Assembly (NCBI GenBank): GCA_040954595.2 | Contig: CM082593.2 | Coordinates: 10,416,001 to 10,480,000, forward strand | Reading direction: 5' to 3' | DNA length: 64,000 nucleotides | Origin: Balanoglossus misakiensis | Lineage: Eukaryota > Hemichordata | Shown here: positions 12,186-24,200 of the stretch, piece by piece | Position numbering within the stretch: position 1 is the first letter of the stretch | How the letters are laid out: each line of letters starts with the position of its first letter | Program-made: the position numbers and the translations under genes | The notes under the pieces: model-generated | Told to the model about the DNA's origin: nothing | Seen by the model: the letters and a program-made list of their open reading frames with translations, nothing else | Databases searched by the model: none

Positions 12186-13376
12186 AGTGGTTTTGAATTT
12201 AAAATGCTTATTGAATCGTTTTTATTTAATACATGCGATATGAAACTAACAACGTTTTTAGTATCGTATTGAGCAGTTTTCTTGCCAAATAATGTTTTTT
12301 TGTAATGCATTCAAAAGAGACTTTAGAATGATAAGCAAAACATTGATATTGCTTATTAAATCATTTTCATATTAAAAACTTAATTTTGGTTTATTTGATT
12401 TTTATTCAATACATATACGAATAAAAACATCTTATATCAGTTTTTGGAGTTAATTATATTTTCAGATGAAAATAATTCGCAAGCCTAAAAATATTGGGTG
12501 TTTTTGAATTTGAAATCAATATCTAATAATTTTATTTAAAAGTGCGTTATGGACCAAATATCGTTTTATTATTGTATTTAAAGTTTTTGTGCACAAATTA
12601 ATAAATTTTGTAGCAAATTCAAAGAAATCATTTAGAATGATTTTAAAGTGTTCTGAAGCCTTTAATCATGTTGCATTCATGTTAGAATCGCTTGTTAAAA
12701 CATTTTCATTTGAAGTAAACAATGTGATAAAAAACGATTTTATACCGAATTAAACCCTTTAAGTGAAAAATAATGCGTTACATATTAAATTTCAAAGACG
12801 GGTTAAATAATGATCTCAGGGTGCTTTTTATGCCTAAATAAGTTTGTATTTAACTTTAAAATGCTTTACGGATCTTTTTTTTTAAAACCTGAAATATGGA
12901 ACAAGCATTGTTTTAGTATCGTTTTTTAAACAGTTTTCATTCCCAAATAATTAGTTTGTGCACAAAAACTTTAAATACAATACTAAAACGATATTTGGTC
13001 CATAACGCACTTATAAATAAAATTATTAGATATTGATTTCAAATTCAAAAACACACAATATTTTTAGGCTTGCGAATTATTTTCATCTGAAAATATAATT
13101 AACTCCAAAAACTGATATAAAATAGATGTTTTGATTCGTATATGTATTGAATAAAAATCAAATAAGCCAAAATTAAGTTTTTAATATGAAAATGATTTAA
13201 TAGGCATTTCCAATATAAATGTTTTGCTTATCATTCTAAAGTCTCTTTTGAATGTATTACAAAAATACATTATTTGGCAAAAAAACTGCTCAATACGACA
13301 CTAAAAACGCTGTTAGTTTCATATCGCATGTAATAAATGAATACGATTCAATAAGCATTTTAAATTAAAAACCACT
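12186..13376. repeat. Inverted repeat B-A'-B' flanking structure
   Basis: Arm B (12186-12588) and arm B' (12964-13376) are reverse complements of about 400 bp with small indels. They enclose A' (12595-12957), the inverted copy of 11379-11741. Both junctions carry the palindrome GTGCAC (12589-12594 and 12958-12963). The layout resembles a foldback element or a repeated inversion unit. No transposase is visible, and B' is cut by the gap. Confidence 0.8.
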
Positions 13377-13476
13377 NNNNNNNNNNNNNNNNNNNNNNNN
13401 NNNNNNNNNNNNNNNNNNNNNNNNNNNNNNNNNNNNNNNNNNNNNNNNNNNNNNNNNNNNNNNNNNNNNNNNNNNN
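13377..13476. other. Assembly gap, 100 N
   Basis: A second fixed-size gap, separating the telomere-bearing contig from the main satellite array. Confidence 0.99.
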
Positions 13477-16400
13477 AAAATCTCAAAATTTCGTCGATTT
13501 TTGAAAAAAATCATGGGGGAAAATCATGAAAAAATGACAAATTTTCCTCTTTGCAAAATCTCAAAATTTCGTCGATTTTTAAAAAAAGACATGGGTGAAA
13601 ATCATCAAAAAATGACAAATTTTGAAAAAAAAACGGGTGAAAATCATCAAAAAATGACACATTTTCGACTTTGCAAAATCTCAAAATTTCGTCGATTTTT
13701 GAAAAAAAAACGGGTGAAAATCATCAAAAAATGACAAATTTTGAAAAAAAAACGGGTGAAAATCATCAAAAAATGACACATTTACGACTTTGCAAAATCT
13801 CAAAATTTCGTCGATTTTTGAAAAAAAATCATGGGTGAAAATCATCAAAAAATGAAAATTTTTCGTCTTTGCAAAATCTCAAAATTTCGTCCATTTTTGA
13901 AAAAAAAATCATGGGTAAAAATCATCAAAAATGACAAATTTTCGTCTTTGCAAAATCTCAAAATTTCGTCGATTTTTGAAGAAAATCATGGGTGAAAATC
14001 ATCAAAAAATGACAAATTTTCGACTTTGCAAAATCTCAAAATTTTTTCGATTTTGAAAAAAAACATGGGTAAAAATTATCAAAAAATGACAAATTTTCGA
14101 CTTTGCAAAATCTCAAAATTTCGTAGATTTTTGAAAAAAAACATGGGTAAAAATCATCAAAAAATGACAAATTTTCGACTTTGCAAAATCTCAAAATTTC
14201 GTCAATTTTGAATAAAAATCATGGGTGAAAATCATCAAAAAATGACAAATTTTCGACTTTGCAAAATCTCAAAATTTCGTCGATTTTTGAAAAAAAACCG
14301 GGTGAAAATCATCAAAAAATGACACATTTACGACTTTGCAAAATCTCAAAATTTCGTCGATTTTTGAAAAAAAATCATGGGTGAAAATCATCAAAAAATG
14401 ACAAATTTTCGATTTTGCAAAATCTCAAAATTTCGTCGATTTTTGAAAAAAAACGGGTGAAAATCATCAAAAAATGACACATTTTCGTCGACTTTGCAAA
14501 ATCTCAAAATTTCGTCGATTTTTGAAAAAAATCATGGGTGAAAATCATCAAAAAATGACAAATTTTCGACTTTGCAAAATCTCAACATTTCGTCAATTTT
14601 TGAAAAAATCGTGGGTGAAAATCATCAAAAAATGACAAATTTTCGACTTTGCAAAATCTCAAAATTTCGTCCATTTTTGAAAAAAAATCATGGGTAAAAA
14701 TCATCAAAAATGACAAATTTTCGTCTTTGCAAAATCTCAAATTTTCGTCGATTTTTGAAAAAAAATCATGGTTGAAAATCATCAAAAAATGACAAAATTT
14801 TCGACTTTGTAAAATCACAAAATTTCGTCGATTTTGAAAAAAATCATAGGTTCGTCGATTTTTAAAAAAAAAACATGGGTGAAAATCATCAAAAAATGAC
14901 AAATTTTGAAAAAAAAACGGGTGAAAATCATCAAAAAAATGACACATTTTCGTCGACTTTGCAAAATCTCAAAATTTCGTCGATTTTTGAAAAAAATCAT
15001 GAGGGAAAATCATGAAAAAATGACAAATTTTCCTCTTTGCAAAATTACAAAATTTCGTCGATTTTTAAAAAAAGACATGGGTGAAAATCATGAAAAAATG
15101 ACAAATTTTCGTCTTTGCAAAATCTCAAAATTTCGTCCATCTTTGAAAAAAATCATGGGTGAAAATCATCAAAAAATGACAAATTTTCGACTTTGCAAAA
15201 TCTCAACATTTCGTCAATTTTTGAAAAAATCGTGGGTGAAAATCATCAAAAAATGACAAATTTTCGACTTTGCAAAATCTCAAAATTTCGTCGATTTTTG
15301 AAAAAAATCATGGGGGAAAATCATGAAAAAATGACAAATTTTCCTCTCTGCAAAATCTCAAAATTTCGTCGATTTTTGAAAAAAAATCTTGGGTGAAAAT
15401 CATCAAAAAATGACAAATTTTCGTCTTTGCAAAATCTCAAAATTTCGTCCATTTTTGAAAAAAAATCATGGGTAAAAATCATCAAAAATGACAAATTTTC
15501 GTCTTTGCAAAATCTCAAATTTTCGTCGATTTTTGAAAAAAAATCATGGTTGAAAATCATCAAAAAATGACAAAATTTTCGACTTTGTAAAATCACAAAA
15601 TTTCGTCGATTTTGAAAAAAATCATAGGTTCGTCGATTTTTAAAAAAAAAACATGGGTGAAAATCATCAAAAAATGACAAATTTTGAAAAAAAAACGGGT
15701 GAAAATCATCAAAAAAATGACACATTTTCGTCGACTTTGCAAAATCTCAAAATTTCGTCGATTTTTGAAAAAAATCATGGGGGAAAATCATGAAAAAATG
15801 ACAAATTTTCCTATTTGCAAAATCTCAAAATTTCGTCGATTTTTAAAAAAAGACATGGGTGAAAATCATCAAAAAATAACAAATTTTCGACTTTGCAAAA
15901 TCTCAAAATTTCGTCCATTTTTGAAAAAAAATCATGGGTAAAAATCATCAAAAAATGACAAATTTTCGTCTTTGCAAAATCTCACAATTTCGTCGATTTT
16001 TGAAAAAAATCATGTGTGAAAATCATCAAAAAATGACAAATTTTCGACTTTGCAAAATCTCAAAATTTCGTCAATTTTTGAAAAAATCATGGGTGAAAAT
16101 CATCAAAAAATGACAAATTTTCGTCTTTGCAAAATCTCAAAATTTCGTCCATTTTAAAAAAAAAACGGGGGAAAATCATCAAAAAATGACAAATTTTCGA
16201 CTTTGCAAAATCTAAAAATTTCGTCGATTTTTGAAAAAAATCATGGGTGAAAATCATCAAAAAATGACAAATTTTCGACTTTGCAAAATCTCAAAATTTC
16301 GTCGGTTTTTGAAAAATAATATGGGTGAAAATCATCAAAAAATGACAAATTTTCGACTTTGCAAAATCTCAAAATTTCGTCGGTTTTGAAAAAAATCATG

Positions 16401-19400
16401 GGTTCGTCGATTTTTTTAAATAAAAACATGGGTGAAAATCATCAAAAAATGACACATTTTCGACTTTGCAAAATCTCAAAATTTCGTCGATTTTTGAAAA
16501 AAATCATGGGGGAAAATCATGAAAAAAATGACAAATTTTCCTCTTTGCAAAATCTCAAAATTTCGTCGATTTTTAAAAAAAGACATGGGTGAAAATCATC
16601 AAAAAATAACAAATTTTCGACTTTGCAAAATCTCAAAATTTCGTCCATTTTTGAAAAAAAATCATGGGTAAAAATCATCAAAAAATGACAAATTTTGAAA
16701 AAAAACGGGTGAAAATCATCAAAAAATGACACATTTTCGACTTTGCAAAATCTCAAAATTTCGTCGATTTTTGAAAAAAATCATGGGGGAAAATCATGAA
16801 AAAAATGACAAATTTTCCTCTTTGCAAAATCTCAAAATTTCGTCGGTTTTTGAAAAATAATATGGGTGAAAATCATCAAAAAATGACAAATTTTCGACTT
16901 TGCAAAATCTCAAAATTTCGTCGGTTTTGAAAAAAATCATGGGTTCGTCGATTTTTTTAAATAAAAACATGGGTGAAAATCATCAAAAAATGACACATTT
17001 TCGACTTTGCAAAATCTCAAAATTTCGTCGATTTTTGAAAAAAATCATGGGGGAAAATCATGAAAAAAATGACAAATTTTCCTCTTTGCAAAATCTCAAA
17101 ATTTCGTCGATTTTTAAAAAAAGACATGGGTGAAAATCATCAAAAAATAACAAATTTTCGACTTTGCAAAATCTCAAAATTTCGTCCATTTTTGAAAAAA
17201 AATCATGGGTGAAAATCATCAAAAAATGACACATTTTCGTCGACTTTGCAAAATCTCAAAATTTCGTCGATTTTTGAAAAAAATCATGGGTGAAAATCAT
17301 CAAAAAATGACACATTTTCGTCGACTTTGCAAAATCTCAAAATTTCGTCGATTTTTGAAAAAAATCATGGGGGAAAATCATGAAAAAATGACAAATTTTC
17401 CTCTTTGCAAAATCTCAAAATTTCGTCGATTTTTAAAAAAAGACATGGGTGAAAATCATCAAAAAATGACAAATTTTGAAAAAAAAACGGGTGAAAATCA
17501 TCAAAAAATGACACATTTTCGACTTTGCAAAATCTCAAAATTTCGTCGATTTTTGAAAAAAAAACGGGTGAAAATCATCAAAAAATGACAAATTTTGAAA
17601 AAAAAACGGGTGAAAATCATCAAAAAATGACACATTTACGACTTTGCAAAATCTCAAAATTTCGTCGATTTTTGAAAAAAAATCATGGGTGAAAATCATC
17701 AAAAAATGAAAATTTTTCGTCTTTGCAAAATCTCAAAATTTCGTCCATTTTTGAAAAAAAAATCATGGGTAAAAATCATCAAAAATGACAAATTTTCGTC
17801 TTTGCAAAATCTCAAAATTTCGTCGATTTTTGAAGAAAATCATGGGTGAAAATCATCAAAAAATGACAAATTTTCGACTTTGCAAAATCTCAAAATTTTT
17901 TCGATTTTTGAAAAAAAACATGGGTAAAAATTATCAAAAAATGACAAATTTTCGACTTTGCAAAATCTCAAAATTTCGTAGATTTTTGAAAAAAAACATG
18001 GGTAAAAATCATCAAAAAATGACAAATTTTCGACTTTGCAAAATCTCAAAATTTCGTCAATTTTGAATAAAAATCATGGGTGAAAATCATCAAAAAATGA
18101 CAAATTTTCGACTTTGCAAAATCTCAAAATTTCGTCGATTTTTGAAAAAAAACCGGGTGAAAATCATCAAAAAATGACACATTTACGACTTTGCAAAATC
18201 TCAAAATTTCGTCGATTTTTGAAAAAAAATCATGGGTGAAAATCATCAAAAAATGACAAATTTTCGATTTTGCAAAATCTCAAAATTTCGTCGATTTTTG
18301 AAAAAAAACGGGTGAAAATCATCAAAAAATGACACATTTTCGTCGACTTTGCAAAATCTCAAAATTTCGTCGATTTTTGAAAAAAATCATGGGTGAAAAT
18401 CATCAAAAAATGACAAATTTTCGACTTTGCAAAATCTCAACATTTCGTCAATTTTTGAAAAAATCGTGGGTGAAAATCATCAAAAAATGACAAATTTTCG
18501 ACTTTGCAAAATCTCAAAATTTCGTCCATTTTTGAAAAAAAATCATGGGTAAAAATCATCAAAAATGACAAATTTTCGTCTTTGCAAAATCTCAAATTTT
18601 CGTCGATTTTTGAAAAAAAATCATGGTTGAAAATCATCAAAAAATGACAAAATTTTCGACTTTGTAAAATCACAAAATTTCGTCGATTTTGAAAAAAATC
18701 ATAGGTTCGTCGATTTTTAAAAAAAAAAACATGGGTGAAAATCATCAAAAAATGACAAATTTTGAAAAAAAAACGGGTGAAAATCATCAAAAAAATGACA
18801 CATTTTCGTCGACTTTGCAAAATCTCAAAATTTCGTCGATTTTTGAAAAAAATCATGAGGGAAAATCATGAAAAAATGACAAATTTTCCTCTTTGCAAAA
18901 TTACAAAATTTCGTCGATTTTTAAAAAAAGACATGGGTGAAAATCATGAAAAAATGACAAATTTTCGTCTTTGCAAAATCTCAAAATTTCGTCCATCTTT
19001 GAAAAAAATCATGGGTGAAAATCATCAAAAAATGACAAATTTTCGACTTTGCAAAATCTCAACATTTCGTCAATTTTTGAAAAAATCGTGGGTGAAAATC
19101 ATCAAAAAATGACAAATTTTCGACTTTGCAAAATCTCAAAATTTCGTCGATTTTTGAAAAAAATCATGGGGGAAAATCATGAAAAAATGACAAATTTTCC
19201 TCTCTGCAAAATCTCAAAATTTCGTCGATTTTTGAAAAAAAATCTTGGGTGAAAATCATCAAAAAATGACAAATTTTCGTCTTTGCAAAATCTCAAAATT
19301 TCGTCCATTTTTGAAAAAAAATCATGGGTAAAAATCATCAAAAATGACAAATTTTCGTCTTTGCAAAATCTCAAATTTTCGTCGATTTTTGAAAAAAAAT

Positions 19401-21200
19401 CATGGTTGAAAATCATCAAAAAATGACAAAATTTTCGACTTTGTAAAATCACAAAATTTCGTCGATTTTGAAAAAAATCATAGGTTCGTCGATTTTTAAA
19501 AAAAAAACATGGGTGAAAATCATCAAAAAATGACAAATTTTGAAAAAAAAAACGGGTGAAAATCATCAAAAAAATGACACATTTTCGTCGACTTTGCAAA
19601 ATCTCAAAATTTCGTCGATTTTTGAAAAAAATCATGGGGGAAAATCATGAAAAAATGACAAATTTTCCTCTTTGCAAAATCTCAAAATTTCGTCGATTTT
19701 TAAAAAAAGACATGGGTGAAAATCATCAAAAAATAACAAATTTTCGACTTTGCAAAATCTCAAAATTTCGTCCATTTTTGAAAAAAAATCATGGGTAAAA
19801 ATCATCAAAAAATGACAAATTTTCGTCTTTGCAAAATCTCACAATTTCGTCGATTTTTGAAAAAAATCATGTGTGAAAATCATCAAAAAATGACAAATTT
19901 TCGACTTTGCAAAATCTCAAAATTTCGTCAATTTTTGAAAAAATCATGGGTGAAAATCATCAAAAAATAACAAATTTTCGTCTTTGCAAAATCTCAAAAT
20001 TTCGTCCATTTTAAAAAAAAACGGGGGAAAATCATCAAAAAATGACAAATTTTCGACTTTGCAAAATCTAAAAATTTCGTCGATTTTTGAAAAAAATCAT
20101 GGGTGAAAATCATCAAAAAATGACAAATTTTCGACTTTGCAAAATCTCAAAATTTCGTCGGTTTTTGAAAAATAATATGGGTGAAAATCATCAAAAAATG
20201 ACAAATTTTCGACTTTGCAAAATCTCAAAATTTCGTCGGTTTTGAAAAAAATCATGGGTTCGTCGATTTTTTTAAATAAAAACATGGGTGAAAATCATCA
20301 AAAAATGACACATTTTCGACTTTGCAAAATCTCAAAATTTCGTCGATTTTTGAAAAAAATCATGGGGGAAAATCATGAAAAAAATGACAAATTTTCCTCT
20401 TTGCAAAATCTCAAAATTTCGTCGATTTTTAAAAAAAGACATGGGTGAAAATCATCAAAAAATAACAAATTTTCGACTTTGCAAAATCTCAAAATTTCGT
20501 CCATTTTTGAAAAAAAATCATGGGTAAAAATCATCAAAAAATGACAAATTTTGAAAAAAAACGGGTGAAAATCATCAAAAAATGACACATTTTCGACTTT
20601 GCAAAATCTCAAAATTTCGTCGATTTTTGAAAAAAATCATGGGGGAAAATCATGAAAAAAATGACAAATTTTCCTCTTTGCAAAATCTCAAAATTTCGTC
20701 GGTTTTTGAAAAATAATATGGGTGAAAATCATCAAAAAATGACAAATTTTCGACTTTGCAAAATCTCAAAATTTCGTCGGTTTTGAAAAAAATCATGGGT
20801 TCGTCGATTTTTTTAAATAAAAACATGGGTGAAAATCATCAAAAAATGACACATTTTCGACTTTGCAAAATCTCAAAATTTCGTCGATTTTTGAAAAAAA
20901 TCATGGGGGAAAATCATGAAAAAAATGACAAATTTTCCTCTTTGCAAAATCTCAAAATTTCGTCGATTTTTAAAAAAAGACATGGGTGAAAATCATCAAA
21001 AAATAACAAATTTTCGACTTTGCAAAATCTCAAAATTTCGTCCATTTTTGAAAAAAAATCATGGGTAAAAATCATCAAAAAATGACAAATTTTGAAAAAA
21101 AACGGGTGAAAATCATCAAAAAAATGACACATTTTCGACTTTGCAAAATCTCAAAATTTCGTCGATTTTTGAAAAAAAATCATGGGTGAAAATCATCAAA
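13477..21200. repeat. 3856-bp higher-order repeat, two tandem copies
   Basis: Landmarks repeat at a constant distance: 13734 with 17588, 14906 with 18762, 15193 with 19049, and 16900 with 20756 (offsets 3854-3856). The two copies are nearly identical, indicating recent tandem duplication within the satellite. Each copy also holds a doubled ~541-bp sub-block (16359 and 16900; 20215 and 20756). Confidence 0.85.
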
Positions 21201-24200
21201 AAATGACAAATTTTCGTCTTTGCAAAATCTCAAAATTTCGTCCATTTCTGAAAAAAAATTATGGGTAAAAATCATCAAAAATGACAAATTTTCATCTTTG
21301 CAAAATCTCAAATTTTCGTCGATTTTTGAAAAAAAATCATTGTTGAAAATCATCAAAAAATGACAAAATTTTCGACTTTGCAAAATCTCAAAATTTCGAC
21401 GATTTTTGAAAAAAATCATGGGGGAAAATCATGAAAAAATGACAAATTTTCGTCTTTGTAAAATCTCAAAATTTCGTCCATCTTTGAAAAAAAATCATGG
21501 GTGAAAATCATCAAAAAATGACAAATTTTCGACTTTGCAAAATCTCAACATTTCGTCAATTTTTGAAAAAATCGTGGGTGAAAATCATCAAAAAATGACA
21601 AATTTTCGACTTTGCAAAATCTCAAAATTTCGTCGATTTTTGAAAAAAATCATGGGGGAAAATCATGAAAAAATGACAAATTTTCCTCTCTGCAAAATCT
21701 CAAAATTTCGTCGATTTTTGAAAAAAAATCTTGGGTGAAAATCATCAAAAAATGACAAATTTTCGTCTTTGCAAAATCTCAAAATTTCGTCCATTTTTGA
21801 AAAAAAATCATGGGTAAAAATCATCAAAAATGACAAATTTTCGTCTTTGCAAAATCTCAAATTTTCGTCGATTTTTGAAAAAAAATCATGGTTGAAAATC
21901 ATCAAAAAATGACAAAATTTTCGACTTTGTAAAATCACAAAATTTCGTCGATTTTGAAAAAAATCATAGGTTCGTCGATTTTTAAAAAAAAAACATGGGT
22001 GAAAATCATCAAAAAATGACAAATTTTGAAAAAAAACGGGTGAAAATCATCAAAAAAAATGACACATTTTCGTCGACTTTGCAAAATCTCAAAATTTCGT
22101 CGATTTTTGAAAAAAATCATGGGGGAAAATCATGAAAAAATGACAAATTTTCCTCTTTGCAAAATCTCAAAATTTCGTCGATTTTTAAAAAAAGACATGG
22201 GTGAAAATCATCAAAAAATAACAAATTTTCGACTTTGCAAAATCTCAAAATTTCGTCCATTTTTGAAAAAAAATCATGGGTAAAAATCATCAAAAAATGA
22301 CAAATTTTCGTCTTTGCAAAATCTCACAATTTCGTCGATTTTTGAAAAAAATCATGTGTGAAAATCATCAAAAAATGACAAATTTTCGACTTTGCAAAAT
22401 CTCAAAATTTCGTCAATTTTTGAAAAAATCATGGGTGAAAATCATCAAAAAATGACAAATTTTCGTCTTTGCAAAATCTCAAAATTTCGTCCATTTAAAA
22501 AAAAAAACGGGGGAAAATCATCAAAAAATGACAAATTTTCGACTTTGCAAAATCTAAAAATTTCGTCGATTTTTGAAAAAAATCATGGGTGAAAATCATC
22601 AAAAAATGACAAATTTTCGACTTTGCAAAATCTCAAAATTTCGTCGGTTTTTGAAAAATAATATGGGTGAAAATCATCAAAAAATGACAAATTTTCGACT
22701 TTGCAAAATCTCAAAATTTCGTCGGTTTTGAAAAAAATCATGGGTTCGTCGATTTTTTTAAATAAAAACATGGGTGAAAATCATCAAAAAATGACACATT
22801 TTCGACTTTGCAAAATCTCAAAATTTCGTCGATTTTTGAAAAAAATCATGGGGGAAAATCATGAAAAAAATGACAAATTTTCCTCTTTGCAAAATCTCAA
22901 AATTTCGTCGATTTTTAAAAAAAGACATGGGTGAAAATCATCAAAAAATAACAAATTTTCGACTTTGCAAAATCTCAAAATTTCGTCCATTTTTGAAAAA
23001 AAATCATGGGTAAAAATCATCAAAAAATGACAAATTTTGAAAAAAAACGGGTGAAAATCATCAAAAAATGACACATTTTCGACTTTGCAAAATCTCAAAA
23101 TTTCGTCGATTTTTGAAAAAAAATCATGGGTGAAAATCATCAAAAAATGACAAATTTTCGTCTTTGCAAAATCTCAAAATTTCGTCCATTTCTGAAAAAA
23201 AATTATGGGTAAAAATCATCAAAAATGACAAATTTTCATCTTTGCAAAATCTCAAATTTTCGTCGATTTTTGAAAAAAAATCATTGTTGAAAATCATCAA
23301 AAAATGACAAAATTTTCGACTTTGCAAAATCTCAAAATTTCGACGATTTTTGAAAAAAATCATGGGGGAAAATCATGAAAAAATGACAAATTTTCGTCTT
23401 TGCAAAATCTCAAAATTTCGTCCATCTTTGAAAAAAATCATGGGTGAAAATCATCAAAAAATGACAAATTTTCGACTTTGCAAAATCTCAACATTTCGTC
23501 AATTTTTGAAAAAAATCATGGGGGAAAATCATGAAAAAATGACAAATTTTCCTCTCTGCAAAATCTCAAAATTTCGTCGATTTTTGAAAAAAAATCTTGG
23601 GTGAAAATCATCAAAAAATGACAAATTTTCGTCTTTGCAAAATCTCAAAATTTCGTCCATTTTTGAAAAAAAATCATGGGTAAAAATCATCAAAAATGAC
23701 AAATTTTCGTCTTTGCAAAATCTCAAATTTTCGTCGATTTTTGAAAAAAAATCATGGTTGAAAATCATCAAAAAATGACAAAATTTTCGACTTTGTAAAA
23801 TCACAAAATTTCGTCGATTTTGAAAAAAATCATAGGTTCGTCGATTTTTAAAAAAAAAACATGGGTGAAAATCATCCAAAAATGACAAATTTTGAAAAAA
23901 AAACGGGTGAAAATCATCAAAAAAATGACACATTTTCGTCGACTTTGCAAAATCTCAAAATTTCGTCGATTTTTGAAAAAAATCATGGGGGAAAATCATG
24001 AAAAAATGACAAATTTTCCTCTTTGCAAAATCTCATAATTTCGTCGATTTTTAAAAAAAGACATGGGTGAAAATCATCAAAAAATATCAAATTTTCGACT
24101 TTGCAAAATCTCAAAATTTCGTCCATTTTTGAAAAAAAAATCATGGGTAAAAATCATCAAAAAATGACAAATTTTCGTCTTTGCAAAATCTCACAATTTC

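Larger units (their letters stand above)
10979..13376. repeat. AT-rich subtelomeric block with inverted repeats
   Basis: About 2.4 kb of strongly AT-rich DNA with no credible coding frame. It is built from segments that recur in inverted orientation: 11379-11741 with 12595-12957, and 12186-12588 with 12964-13376. The contig stops at 13376 inside the last arm, so the block probably continues into the gap. Confidence 0.85.
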
